From NCBI GenBank assembly GCA_014190155.1, contig BJFY01000003.1, positions 1 through 64,000 on the forward strand: 64,000 nucleotides of DNA, written 5' to 3'. Below the pieces are notes generated by a model that saw only the letters and a program-made list of their open reading frames with translations, was not told the DNA's origin and searched no databases. The stretch is from Actinomycetes bacterium (GTDB taxonomy: Bacteria; Actinomycetota; Actinomycetes; Nanopelagicales; Nanopelagicaceae). Position 1 is the first letter of the stretch. Every line of letters begins with the position of its first letter. The position numbers and the translations under genes were made by a program. Of this stretch, positions 1 to 9,429 are shown piece after piece.

Positions 1-710
1 TTTAACTCATCAACGGCAAAACCCATGGTTTCAATTTCTTTTGAGAGCATCTTCGCGAGTACTTCCCCGCTTACATCCTTCACATGTACGTGAGTTATTC
101 GATGGCCATATTCAGATACTGCTACAACTGGATCACCGCCGCCAACAATCCAATGACCCACATCTAAACAGAGCCCTATTTTTTCACTTAACATAGCCAT
201 TAATTTCTTAGTTTCGCGCGGAGTTTCGATATAGGTAGCACCATGTGGATGAAATGAAGATTTCATCCCGTGGCTTGCAGCAACCGCCGCATGCCGCTCT
301 ACGAATTCAGCCATAACTTTAAAACCCGTTTCGGAAAGTCCGGGACCGTTATCCGCATTTCCAGCGCTCCGGTCGCGATCTTCGGAACCATCCGCCGCAA
401 ACACAATCATTTCAACGCCAGCACCCGCAGCCTGCTTAATTATTAATTCAGCTTCAGCTTCTGCTCCTGGCAACAGACCATCCTCATTACATTTAATTGG
501 CAAATATTGTTCGGCAGGCGCAACGTTATATTTCTTCATCAACTCGCGAAATTCCGAGAATTCGGCTTGTTCACCTGAAACTTGAATTCCTGCAAAACCA
601 TACTGCGCGATTTCTAAAAGAAATTTCTCTTTTTGGTTTGGATCATATTTCCAATTCAAGGGAACTATGCCAATTTTTGCATTGTGCAATCTAATTCTCG
701 GATTTGTCAT
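1..710 (-). CDS. IolE-like sugar phosphate isomerase/epimerase (3' end outside window)
   Basis: Reading the minus strand from the ATG at 708-710 gives an uninterrupted frame of about 236 residues that leaves the window at base 1. It has the look of the xylose-isomerase-like TIM-barrel family (IolE, hydroxypyruvate isomerase and relatives): an early KIGIVPLNW-like beta strand (here AKIGIVPLNW), then FHPHGATYIETP, GLCLDVGHW and HVHVKDV, which carry the metal-binding His, Glu and Asp positions of the family. The start overlaps the glycosidase stop by one base (TAATG), so the two are translationally coupled and likely act on the same sugar. The exact substrate cannot be read from the sequence; inosose, keto-sugar and hydroxypyruvate activities are all possible. 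Confidence 0.8.
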   Translation of the reverse strand, partial: MTNPRIRLHNAKIGIVPLNWKYDPNQKEKFLLEIAQYGFAGIQVSGEQAEFSEFRELMKKYNVAPAEQYLPIKCNEDGLLPGAEAEAELIIKQAAGAGVEMIVFAADGSEDRDRSAGNADNGPGLSETGFKVMAEFVERHAAVAASHGMKSSFHPHGATYIETPRETKKLMAMLSEKIGLCLDVGHWIVGGGDPVVAVSEYGHRITHVHVKDVSGEVLAKMLSKEIETMGFAVDEL

Positions 711-1993
711 TAGAGAACCATCATAACCAAATCAAGGAGAATAGTTGACCAACTAAAATCTGGTGCGCCGCGGCCAGAGGCGCTCTGTGGGTTGTAATAT
801 TCACGAACACCACTTTTACGCATCGCAACGATGCTTTGATTCGCAATCACTCGAGCAAGATCTACTCTGCCATGTCGCATTAAGCCACGCGCTAAATACC
901 AATTGCTATTAATCCAAGTTGGTCCGCGCCACACTAGATTTCCGCCAACCGTTTCTGGACGATAAGTCGGATGGTTCATTGCAGTGCTAGGTATTGGAAA
1001 TTCCGCCCAATACTCCTCTGGATTGAGCAGATGAGCCATCAATGCTTCGACTTTTTTAGGCGCTAAATCTGCCAATAAGAGCGGCATTAGCGAGGTAAAT
1101 GTATTAACTCGAAGTTTCTTATTCTCTCTGCCGTTTACATCGTAATAGAGACCATCTGTTTCATCCCAACAAAGTTCTTCTAAGGAATCTCGAGCTTTCG
1201 CTGCACGAGCTATATAAATAGCAGCGCCAGCCTCATCATTAACTTGCCGGCAAAGCTCTGCAAGAACTCTTAAATTTTCAATATAAATAACATTTACCAT
1301 TACATCTGCAACAACAAAATGATTTAACGCAATCATCTTCTTTGGATCTCGATTAAATTTATCGTAAGGGTCGCAAATCGAGTGCCAACCGCGATCCCAA
1401 CTATCATGCTCTTCATCTTGAATGTTCATTAGCTCATCCCACTTAGGAGAGTGATCGAGGCCAGTCTCATCGGGTTGGACCACGCGAATTAACCCGTCAC
1501 CAAATGGATTTCTAACGTTATGCAACCATTCATAGAACCTACGAACACTCGGCAATACTTCGTTAATGAATTCAGCGCCGCGGCCACGTTGTGCGACAGC
1601 TTGCACAGCTTCAGCTAACAAGGGTGGTTGCATCTCATCTGATAAGTAATTTGAACGGAATGCAATCGCGTAAGTTGAAACCATCTCTTCAAAATTATCG
1701 CGTTGCCAGAATGTGACGTGCGAAACAAAACCATCGTCATGTTGATTCTTTAATAGACTTCTTATCTCAGCTTCGGCTTTTGCTAAATCAATATGGCTAA
1801 GCGCAATTGCATGAAAACAAGAATCCCAGAACCATTGAAATGGGTAAGTTACTGAAGAAGGACAGGTGAAATCAAAATCATGACCACACCAAGTTGCGTG
1901 GCCGCGCTGGCGATTTTTTATATGGATATTTGTCACTACCGTTTTTAACCATTGCAAATCTTCTGGAGTAGGAGCGCTACTTTTTTCCATCAT
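710..1993 (-). CDS. MGH1/GH63-like (alpha/alpha)6 glycoside hydrolase
   Basis: A 427-residue protein without signal peptide, so probably cytoplasmic. It resembles the mannosylglycerate/glucosylglycerate hydrolase-like GH63 group: an aromatic-rich N-terminus (YPFQWFWDSCFHAIAL, residues about 50-65), an acidic central part (PDETGLDHSPKWDE) and a C-terminal GGNLVWRGPTWINSNWYLARGL block typical of this (alpha/alpha)6 barrel. The likely substrate is a small glucoside or mannoside such as a compatible solute. The start is one of two consecutive ATGs; a TAATAAT sequence about 7 bases upstream (2001-2007) could be the -10 of a leaderless promoter, divergent from the oxidoreductase gene. The downstream IolE-like gene is coupled through TAATG. 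Function is inferred from family features only. Confidence 0.75.
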   Translation of the reverse strand: MMEKSSAPTPEDLQWLKTVVTNIHIKNRQRGHATWCGHDFDFTCPSSVTYPFQWFWDSCFHAIALSHIDLAKAEAEIRSLLKNQHDDGFVSHVTFWQRDNFEEMVSTYAIAFRSNYLSDEMQPPLLAEAVQAVAQRGRGAEFINEVLPSVRRFYEWLHNVRNPFGDGLIRVVQPDETGLDHSPKWDELMNIQDEEHDSWDRGWHSICDPYDKFNRDPKKMIALNHFVVADVMVNVIYIENLRVLAELCRQVNDEAGAAIYIARAAKARDSLEELCWDETDGLYYDVNGRENKKLRVNTFTSLMPLLLADLAPKKVEALMAHLLNPEEYWAEFPIPSTAMNHPTYRPETVGGNLVWRGPTWINSNWYLARGLMRHGRVDLARVIANQSIVAMRKSGVREYYNPQSASGRGAPDFSWSTILLDLVMMVL

Positions 1994-2080
1994 GCTTCGA
2001 ATTATTATGCAGATACTCGCTACTTTTTACCAAATTCGCTAAGATTTCGTGGAAATAAGTCACTTAATTTGGAGGAAAGC

Positions 2081-3208
2081 GTGAGCAATCAGATCGTTCG
2101 TGTAGGAGTAATAGGTGCTGGCGCGGTCGCTTCTTCCGTCCACCTCCCGATTCTCACGCGACGGAGTGATCTCTTCGCAGTTGCTGCAATTGCCGATTTT
2201 AATATTGCTGCGGCTCATTTGCTGGCGGACCGTTTTGGAATAGTTAATAGATTTCCCGCTCCTGAAGAAATGTTTGCATCATCATTGATAGATACCGTTG
2301 TAATTTTAAATTCGGGAAGCCATGCTGAAGTTGTCGTTAAAGCTCTCAATTCTGGCTTAGATGTATTCTGCGAAAAACCGCTCGCCTACACAAGAGAAGA
2401 AATGAAATCTATAGAAGTTGCACTTAGTACTTCTGGCAAAAAACTCATGATCGGTTACATGAAAACATTTGATCCCGCAGTAACAGCGGCAAAGAAACTT
2501 ATTAAAAGTCGCCCACGTACGGTGGATGTTGTCGTGCTGCATCCAAGTGGCGAGAGCCAGCTTGCAACAACGGAAATTTCAGTAAAATCTGCGCCAGCAC
2601 CAAAAGAATTGATTGAGAAATTTAAGAGTAGCGACCGACAGATCCAAGTTACTGCCTTGGGCGAAGCTGCGGCGGATTCTTTTGGAAGTTTTTATACCGA
2701 TGTAATTTTAGGTAGCGTTATTCATGAGTTATCCGTTTTACGGGCTCTAGATATACATATCACTGAAGTTGATTTTGTGGATCGTTGGCCAAATGACGGC
2801 AGTGAAAAAGCTCATTCCATAATTATTAATGCACGTACTGCCGACAATGTCAGAATCACAATTAGATGGTTCTATTTAGATCAATACCCGCTCTACCAAG
2901 AAGAAATTCGATGGGTAAACGAGTTCGAAGGACATCACATCATCTTCCCTAGCCCATATATTCTTCGAGTTCCTACAAAATTGATTTCAACGAAACGAAT
3001 CGGACTGGATCATGAAAATACCACCACGGAGTCGTATTTACCTTCATTCGAGATTGAACTAGCTGCTTTCCATACTCTTGCCACAACTGGAAAACAAGAT
3101 GCCGACCCAATTGCCGATGGAAACGAGGATTTAGAAATCTCGCTTAAAATTGCAAAAGGAATATGTATCCGCGAAGGAATTGCACTAGGTGGAAACTTAA
3201 AAGCATAA
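2081..3208 (+). CDS. Gfo/Idh/MocA family NAD(P)-dependent oxidoreductase
   Basis: A 375-residue protein with an N-terminal Rossmann fold (VGVIGAGAVASSVHLP, residues about 6-21) and the family hallmark CEKPLAYT, whose Lys is the usual catalytic residue, followed by a GYMKTFDPA strand and a C-terminal alpha/beta domain. Such enzymes oxidise or reduce sugar and cyclitol hydroxyls. The open frame extends upstream to 1952, but the GTG at 2081 is chosen because GGAGG lies at 2071-2075 with normal spacing and the Rossmann strand starts just behind it. It is divergent from the glycosidase and IolE-like pair, suggesting one catabolic module. The substrate is not known. Confidence 0.85.
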   Translation: MSNQIVRVGVIGAGAVASSVHLPILTRRSDLFAVAAIADFNIAAAHLLADRFGIVNRFPAPEEMFASSLIDTVVILNSGSHAEVVVKALNSGLDVFCEKPLAYTREEMKSIEVALSTSGKKLMIGYMKTFDPAVTAAKKLIKSRPRTVDVVVLHPSGESQLATTEISVKSAPAPKELIEKFKSSDRQIQVTALGEAAADSFGSFYTDVILGSVIHELSVLRALDIHITEVDFVDRWPNDGSEKAHSIIINARTADNVRITIRWFYLDQYPLYQEEIRWVNEFEGHHIIFPSPYILRVPTKLISTKRIGLDHENTTTESYLPSFEIELAAFHTLATTGKQDADPIADGNEDLEISLKIAKGICIREGIALGGNLKA

Positions 3209-3209
3209 C

Positions 3210-3226
3210 TAGTTTGTAGCAAACTA
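3210..3226. terminator. Inverted repeat between two convergent stops
   Basis: TAGTTTG and CAAACTA form a perfect 7-base-pair stem with a 3-base TAG loop, filling the 19-base gap between the oxidoreductase stop and the argG stop. The stem is AT-rich with no long T tract, so at most it is a weak bidirectional terminator. It is the only terminator-like hairpin I found at a convergent junction here. Confidence 0.4.
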
Positions 3227-3227
3227 A

Positions 3228-4583
<1,356 letters not shown>

Positions 4584-4659
4584 ACTTAGAGCCGCTATTT
4601 CTCGGGCGTATTTTTTGATTGCGAGTTGACCGTAAGCGGCACTCTGTAATAATTGGCTA

Positions 4660-5172
4660 ATGAAGTCAACCAAACCGATTTACTGGCTCTTACTACCAAT
4701 TCTGCTAACACTTTCAGCAGGCTCGATTTGGGGCACAATTCAATTTTTTCCAAAGCCGATCGTCTTAAATTCGGCTGAAGTAAACCAATGTTCAAATCTT
4801 AGGGCATTTGTAATGTCCGAAGAAGAAGTAGGTCAAAAAAAATGGAGTACATATCACTCGGAGGTTTTAAAATATAAAACGGGATTATCCGATAAAACTA
4901 GAACGATAGAACTGGTGAAATCGATTGCAAATAAAGCTATCGGTGTTTTGCAATCCGACTTAAAAATCTACGAAGAGATGGACGCTTATCGCATTTGTTT
5001 GATAGTATCTTTTGAAAAAAATTTGAGCACGGTGATTACAGACACTCAATCAAGTATCGACTTCTTACTTGGACAGGGTGAAATCAACGGACAGATGTTC
5101 GATCCGAACCAGGGTAATTGGAACATCGCTTTTTATGATGCTTACGAATCTGCTATAAAGTATTTAAAATAA
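4660..5172 (+). CDS. Hypothetical membrane-anchored or exported protein
   Basis: A 170-residue protein not recognised as any family. It starts with a lysine followed by a hydrophobic stretch (residues about 6-30) that is either a signal peptide without a clear lipobox or an N-terminal anchor. The rest is hydrophilic, with two Cys (in NQCSNLRAF and AYRICLIVSF) that could form a disulfide outside the membrane, and predicted alpha-helical character. A near-consensus TAATAAT (647-653 of the 4 kb region, i.e. 4647-4653) lies just before the ATG, suggesting leaderless transcription. It abuts the convergent hpf gene by two bases. No function is proposed. Confidence 0.6.
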   Translation: MKSTKPIYWLLLPILLTLSAGSIWGTIQFFPKPIVLNSAEVNQCSNLRAFVMSEEEVGQKKWSTYHSEVLKYKTGLSDKTRTIELVKSIANKAIGVLQSDLKIYEEMDAYRICLIVSFEKNLSTVITDTQSSIDFLLGQGEINGQMFDPNQGNWNIAFYDAYESAIKYLK

Positions 5173-5174
5173 AT

Positions 5175-5513
5175 TTAGCCAGCAGGTTTGTTTCGAATCG
5201 AGCCGCGCTTTATATCTTTGGACTTTTCATGAACTTTTCTAATTTGCAATTCGAAATTCTTTATCGCACCATCAAATGCCGCTAAATCATTGAAATCTGA
5301 AGACTCTGACCTAAGTAACGGTCCACTTCCTCTGGATGTAAGGATAACTTTATGTGACTTCTTACCTAACCGAGGATTTCCTTCATGTAGAACTTCCAAT
5401 TCAATGCGATCAATTTTAACTTTAAATCTTTTAATGCTATCTAATTTTTCTAAGACAATTTCTTTGAAATCTTCTGCTAGGGCTGCGTTCCTTGCATGAA
5501 TAATTATTTCCAT
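5175..5513 (-). CDS. hpf: Short ribosome hibernation promoting factor (HPF/RaiA family)
   Basis: A 112-residue protein starting MEIIIHARNAALAEDFKEIV, the beta-alpha start of the HPF/RaiA fold, with the KIDRIELEVLHEGNPR strand and a second helix. It would bind the 30S decoding region and stall ribosomes in starvation. It ends after the single N-terminal domain; the C-terminal dimerisation domain found in long actinobacterial HPF is absent. AAGGGA lies about 8 bases upstream of the ATG. The usual site of this gene, between comF and secA, is empty in this window. A long HPF elsewhere in the genome cannot be excluded. Confidence 0.8.
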   Translation of the reverse strand: MEIIIHARNAALAEDFKEIVLEKLDSIKRFKVKIDRIELEVLHEGNPRLGKKSHKVILTSRGSGPLLRSESSDFNDLAAFDGAIKNFELQIRKVHEKSKDIKRGSIRNKPAG

Positions 5514-5636
5514 ATATTTTTCCCTTCTGCAAATGACTATAGACCTACTAAGTAAAATTTACGACTTCTTTTACTGCTGGAATATCCGTTGGATTTGTGG
5601 CGCTTGCGCTAGCTCGACGAGCACTTATTTAAGAAG

Positions 5637-6530
5637 CTATTTTCGCGTCGCCGTTAAACTTATCAAGGTCGTAACAGATAACGCAGCTCCGATCACGCCT
5701 AGGCTCACCGCAAGAGAAATATGTGGGATTTCGTAGAAACCGATTTTATGGATACCTACGCCATGCAATCCTTCAATGAAGAGCTTAAATCCAATAAATC
5801 CAAGAATTACCGCCAAACCCTTCGAAAGATAAATTAGACGGTCAACTAACCCGACCAGCAAGAAATAAAGTTGGCGAAGTCCCATTAAAGCAAAGGCATT
5901 AGCGGTAAAGACAATGTAAGGATCTTTGGTTAGACCAAAAATTGCAGGTATTGAATCAAGTGCAAATATCAAATCAGTAGTTCCGACTGCCACCAAAGCG
6001 ATCGTGAAGGTAGACGCACCGCGCTTTCGAAGTGAGGTGATTATCCGGCCTTCTTTATATACCTTTTCATCACCATGTTTTTCTTTTATTAGCTTCCAAG
6101 CAGTGGCAATTAAAATTATGGCAAAAATAAAGAATGCTGCAGAGAACTTAGAAATCAGTGCCGAACCTAGGGCAATAAAAATACCTCGCAAAACCAGTGC
6201 GATTGCTATGCCAGCCAATAAAATTAATTGTGCACTCTCCCGTTTAACGCTCAAATTCGCTAGCAATATTATGAAAATAAAGACGTTATCTACCGAGAGT
6301 GAATATTCCGTCAGCCACCCAGCAAAGAATTCTTCACCATGGCCAGCAACCCCATTAAATTGCAGGTTTATTCCAAAGACAATCGCGGCAATCACATAAA
6401 AAATTGTCCAAAGCGCAGCTTCTTTTAGCGTGGTTTCTCGTTTGCGATTTTTAATTGCTAACAGTAAATCCAGCACAAGTACGCCGAGGAGTACTGCGAT
6501 TGTTATCCCCCAAGTTTTTGCATCAGTCAT
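5637..6530 (-). CDS. TerC/Alx family integral membrane protein, copy 1
   Basis: A 297-residue protein with about eight hydrophobic segments. It carries the family motifs EYSLSVDN (residues about 75-82) and TTDLIFALDSIPA (about 184-196), whose acidic residues are thought to lie in the transport path; Alx/TerC proteins are implicated in manganese export and metallation of exported proteins. TKDPYIVFTANAFALMGLR follows as in the family. A GGAAATCTAG sequence before the ATG offers a weak ribosome site. A paralog of the same length lies at 9430-10323 on the same strand, keeping a slightly different motif. Confidence 0.9.
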   Translation of the reverse strand: MTDAKTWGITIAVLLGVLVLDLLLAIKNRKRETTLKEAALWTIFYVIAAIVFGINLQFNGVAGHGEEFFAGWLTEYSLSVDNVFIFIILLANLSVKRESAQLILLAGIAIALVLRGIFIALGSALISKFSAAFFIFAIILIATAWKLIKEKHGDEKVYKEGRIITSLRKRGASTFTIALVAVGTTDLIFALDSIPAIFGLTKDPYIVFTANAFALMGLRQLYFLLVGLVDRLIYLSKGLAVILGFIGFKLFIEGLHGVGIHKIGFYEIPHISLAVSLGVIGAALSVTTLISLTATRK

Positions 6531-6561
6531 CTAGATTTCCGATTCTCGGCAGTAGTTTTAA

Positions 6562-6942
6562 TTAACGAGTGGCTATTACGAAAACTAAAGTGAGAGCTAG
6601 CGCAAGCGCAGCTGATTGCAGCAGAATAATTAAAGCGGTCTTACGGTCTGCGGCCCGATCTAATGGATTTTGTACTTTAGAAATTTCGCCCATTTTGCCA
6701 AGATTAAAAGTCCCGGCAAGCCCATATGCTAAGCAGAATTTCTTTCTGGATTGTACAAAACCGATTGCAAAAACCATGAGTGGCAAAAAGATAGAAAACT
6801 TTCCAATTGTGGAAACGTCAGAAGAAGCTAGAGTTACACCGCTAGAAATTGAAAAAGCTGCCCCAATTAGCGCAACAATTTGGCGACGACGAACTTCGCT
6901 CTTCCCTAAATTGCAAGTTCCAGGGATATATTCGGCGCTCAA
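6562..6942 (-). CDS. Hypothetical small membrane protein with TTG start
   Basis: A 126-residue protein not confidently assigned to a family. A short hydrophilic N-terminus containing GTCNLGKSEVRRR is followed by two hydrophobic stretches (residues about 22-42 and 47-63), an internal near-repeat GTFNLGKMGEIS (about 78-90) and a C-terminal hydrophobic helix (about 103-124). The start is TTG at 6940-6942, with GAGGA six bases upstream; it overlaps the TGA stop of the 49-residue gene by two bases, so the two are coupled. The paired CNLG/FNLG motifs suggest an internal duplication or a conserved cytoplasmic contact site. Function unknown. Confidence 0.65.
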   Translation of the reverse strand: MSAEYIPGTCNLGKSEVRRRQIVALIGAAFSISSGVTLASSDVSTIGKFSIFLPLMVFAIGFVQSRKKFCLAYGLAGTFNLGKMGEISKVQNPLDRAADRKTALIILLQSAALALALTLVFVIATR

Positions 6943-7088
6943 ATTACATCCTCGAATTCATCTTCATCGACCCATGCGCTGGCAGATTCATCACTTCGTT
7001 CTACCCACGAGAGAAAAGTAAAAACTCCTTTGACTGCAAGGAGAAGTAATGCGAATAGCGCAGTTATCCGGCGAATTGCTTTAAACAT
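6939..7088 (-). CDS. Small membrane protein of 49 residues
   Basis: An ATG at 7086-7088 opens a frame of 49 codons ending in TGA at 6939-6941. The product has a basic N-terminus (MFKAIRRITA), one hydrophobic helix (residues about 9-27) and a strongly acidic tail (WVDEDEFEDVI). Support for it being real is the TAGAAT -10 box exactly six bases before the ATG, the two-base stop/start overlap with the next gene, and the membrane topology. It lies 9 bases behind the PatB/MalY gene. It is not a family I recognise; it may assist its coupled membrane partner. Confidence 0.6.
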   Translation of the reverse strand: MFKAIRRITALFALLLLAVKGVFTFLSWVERSDESASAWVDEDEFEDVI

Positions 7089-7094
7089 ATGAGA

Positions 7095-7100
7095 ATTCTA
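7095..7100 (-). promoter_or_regulatory. -10 box of the 49-residue membrane protein gene
   Basis: TAGAAT, then six bases (TCTCAT), then ATG at 7088. The box overlaps the stop codon of the upstream PatB/MalY gene (7098-7100), so the small genes can be transcribed independently, probably as a leaderless message. Confidence 0.55.
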
Positions 7101-8246
7101 TAAGGAGTTAAGAATTCGTCCAATCGAATCAGTGATGATTTCGGGACTTGTTCCAAAATTTAAACGAACAAATTGTGAATAATCAGCGCCATATGTATGG
7201 CCCGGATTAAAGGCCACTTTGCCTTTCTCTATGAAATGGGCAGCTGGGTTTTCTCCAAGATTTAACTCAGAAACATCTAACCAAGCTAAGTAACTGCAAT
7301 CAGGAATTCGGTATTTAATCGCTGGAACTTTGGCCTTCAATAAATCAGCGACTAGGCGACGGTTCTCGTCCAGGGTTGCGATTACGCTGTCTAGCCATGT
7401 GTCGCCAGATTTATATGCCACAGCATCAGCAATCGCACCAAATAGTGAAGCCCTGAAATGTACAGACTCGGGCATAGTATCCAACATGGCATTTAATTTA
7501 GGATCCTGAGCGACGATGGTTGCACATTTCAAACCAGCAAGATTAAAAGCCTTGCTTGCTGAAGTTACGGTTATACCAACTTTTTTTGAAATATCTGAAG
7601 CTGCTAGAAATGGGGTAAAAGTTGTATCAGAAAAAGTTAGCGGTGCATGGATCTCATCACTAATCACTATTACGTCATATTTATCTGCTAATTCTGCAAT
7701 TTGCATCAACTCTAATTTCGTATAAACAGTTCCGACTGGATTGTGCGGATTACATAGTAAATGAGCTTTAACGCCATATTTATAGGCTGCTTCAATCCCT
7801 GCCATATCTAAAGTGAAGTGCATGCCTTCACGCTTTAATGGGACTTCAACTTTTGTGAGTTTGAGTTCATTTATCCAAGTAAAAAAATTGTTATAAACAG
7901 GGGTATTAATCATTAATTTATCGCCGACACTCATAAATGTACGCAAAACTTCGATAACGCCAACTCCAACGTCGCAAGCGATTCGGACTTCTTCTGGATC
8001 TAAAATCCAATTCCATTTCCGGTTTGCATACCCGGCAAAATTTTCTTTCAACTCTGGAATCGGTCCTAAATAACCGGTATCTGAGCGTTCAACTAAATCG
8101 TGGAGTGCCGCCTTAATCGGTTCAGCAATTTGAAAATCCATTTCGGCAACCGGCAACGGCAAAATATCGCTTGGGTAAAAACGCCATTTAGAACTAGATC
8201 TTTTCTGCAGTTGCGCTAAAGAATCTGCGATTACTTTTTCACTCAT
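7098..8246 (-). CDS. PatB/MalY-type PLP aminotransferase-fold enzyme (C-S lyase)
   Basis: A 382-residue fold-type I PLP enzyme of the PatB/MalY group, which cleaves cystathionine or cysteine-like C-S bonds. Visible landmarks are LPVAEMDFQIAEPI near the N-terminus, LLCNPHNPVGTVYTK (about residues 163-177), VISDEIHAPL with the cofactor-binding Asp, and SASKAFNLAGLKC with the PLP Lys. The N-terminal PSDILPLPVAEMDF is characteristic of this group rather than of AspC. The ATG has an AATACT hexamer six bases upstream. It precedes two small membrane protein genes. Whether it serves methionine synthesis or cysteine breakdown is not evident. Confidence 0.87.
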   Translation of the reverse strand: MSEKVIADSLAQLQKRSSSKWRFYPSDILPLPVAEMDFQIAEPIKAALHDLVERSDTGYLGPIPELKENFAGYANRKWNWILDPEEVRIACDVGVGVIEVLRTFMSVGDKLMINTPVYNNFFTWINELKLTKVEVPLKREGMHFTLDMAGIEAAYKYGVKAHLLCNPHNPVGTVYTKLELMQIAELADKYDVIVISDEIHAPLTFSDTTFTPFLAASDISKKVGITVTSASKAFNLAGLKCATIVAQDPKLNAMLDTMPESVHFRASLFGAIADAVAYKSGDTWLDSVIATLDENRRLVADLLKAKVPAIKYRIPDCSYLAWLDVSELNLGENPAAHFIEKGKVAFNPGHTYGADYSQFVRLNFGTSPEIITDSIGRILNSL

Positions 8247-8277
8247 TGCGCCAGTATTCCACTAAAAAAAAGTAGTT

Positions 8278-9315
8278 TTACACTTCGTCCGGTTCCAGCC
8301 TGCGCGTGGAGTTTCTAACAATAAGTGTTGTAGGAAGTGTAAGTGAATGTAATTCGCTTTTTGGCGCTTTTAACCGCTCCATTATCGACCAAGCAGCCAT
8401 CTCGCCCATTACCGTTACTGGCTGTTCGATTGTGGTTAAATCAGAAAATTCAGCCATTTCATGGCCATCAAAACCAATAATTGATATATCTTCTGGAACT
8501 TTTAAACCATGGCGGCGAATCGCTTGTAGTGCGCCGAGTGCCATCTCATCGGATTCCGCAAAAATTGCAGTTGGTCTATTAGGCCGAGCTAATAAATCAT
8601 CCATTGCTCTACTAGCGCCGTGCATTGTGAAGTCTCCGTAAACTTCTCGAGCTGGATTCCATTCGATTCCGCTCTCTGCAAGTACTGACATAAAACCATT
8701 TCGGCGATCTTGTGGAACGCTAAAACCAAATGGGTCATCGGGGCGACCAGAAAGTAAGCCAATCTTTTTATGTCCTTGGTTTACTAAATGTTGCGTCGCG
8801 GTTCGTGCGCCAGCAACATCATCAATTGCAACACTTGAACAACGGTCGTGGTGCATTCCAACTAAGGCAATTGGAATACCTAGGCTCAGCATTGATTCAA
8901 ATTCTTCTTCGGTTGGTGGCAAGCTAATAACAATTAAAGCATCAACTCGACCTTTTAGCATCTGGTGTTGAAATAGCCGCTCTCGACCTTTCATTTGCGA
9001 AAAGTTATAGAGCAGTAGGTCCAAACCAGATTCACGTAGCGCTTGTTCGGCGCCGTTAATAACTTGTGCGAAGTACCATCGAGATACATATGGTGCAACA
9101 ACGCCAACGCTATTTGTTCGACCATATATGGCTTTTGCTGGAGCTTGTGGAATTGGATAATTCAATTTTTCAGCGGCATCAACAATTCTTCTTCTAGTTT
9201 CAGCGTTTACATGCTGCAAGCCTCGTAATGCGCGCGAAACTGTTGCTGGTGAAACTCCTGCTTCAATTGCTACTTCTTTAATTCCGATCTTTGAATGGTC
9301 GACTTCTAAACTCAC
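8278..9315 (-). CDS. LacI family transcriptional regulator
   Basis: A 345-residue repressor with the N-terminal helix-turn-helix IKEVAIEAGVSPATVSRALRG and hinge helix, then a periplasmic-binding-protein-like sensor domain (NSVGVVAPYVSRWYFAQVI onward) ending in IGFDGHEMAEFSDLTTIEQP, the usual C-terminal signature. The frame extends to 9357, but the GTG at 9313-9315 is chosen because GGAGG at 9321-9325 is correctly placed and the HTH follows directly. Two overlapping palindromes lie 26-50 bases upstream and may be its own operator. No sugar transporter is adjacent; the ligand is unknown. Confidence 0.9.
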   Translation of the reverse strand: MSLEVDHSKIGIKEVAIEAGVSPATVSRALRGLQHVNAETRRRIVDAAEKLNYPIPQAPAKAIYGRTNSVGVVAPYVSRWYFAQVINGAEQALRESGLDLLLYNFSQMKGRERLFQHQMLKGRVDALIVISLPPTEEEFESMLSLGIPIALVGMHHDRCSSVAIDDVAGARTATQHLVNQGHKKIGLLSGRPDDPFGFSVPQDRRNGFMSVLAESGIEWNPAREVYGDFTMHGASRAMDDLLARPNRPTAIFAESDEMALGALQAIRRHGLKVPEDISIIGFDGHEMAEFSDLTTIEQPVTVMGEMAAWSIMERLKAPKSELHSLTLPTTLIVRNSTRRLEPDEV

Positions 9316-9340
9316 TCGAGACCTCCAATTAAAGAATGCG

Positions 9341-9365
9341 CTGCAAATTTGCAGCAAATATTTGC
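9341..9365. promoter_or_regulatory. Two overlapping palindromes upstream of the LacI gene
   Basis: CTGCAAATTTGCAG (9341-9354) is a perfect 14-base palindrome and GCAAATATTTGC (9354-9365) a perfect 12-base palindrome sharing one base. Together they repeat GCAAAT/ATTTGC half sites. Position just upstream of the repressor start fits autoregulation. They lack the central CG common in LacI operators, so binding by another factor is possible. Confidence 0.5.
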
Positions 9366-9429
9366 GGAAAGGCTAAAAGTAGAGTGAAAATCGCAATCTG
9401 GCTAGCCGCAAATTGCCATTAATTTCCAG

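Noticed and set aside
497-694. Plus-strand open frame inside the IolE-like gene
   Set aside because: It lies entirely opposite the conserved TIM-barrel frame, and its product has no family features.
5552-5632. Plus-strand frame of 26 codons with a hydrophobic helix between the hpf and TerC genes
   Set aside because: It resembles the start of a small membrane protein but would have to begin with GTA after an in-frame stop, has no well-placed -10 box, and ends close to the TerC stop. Too weak to call; perhaps a relic.
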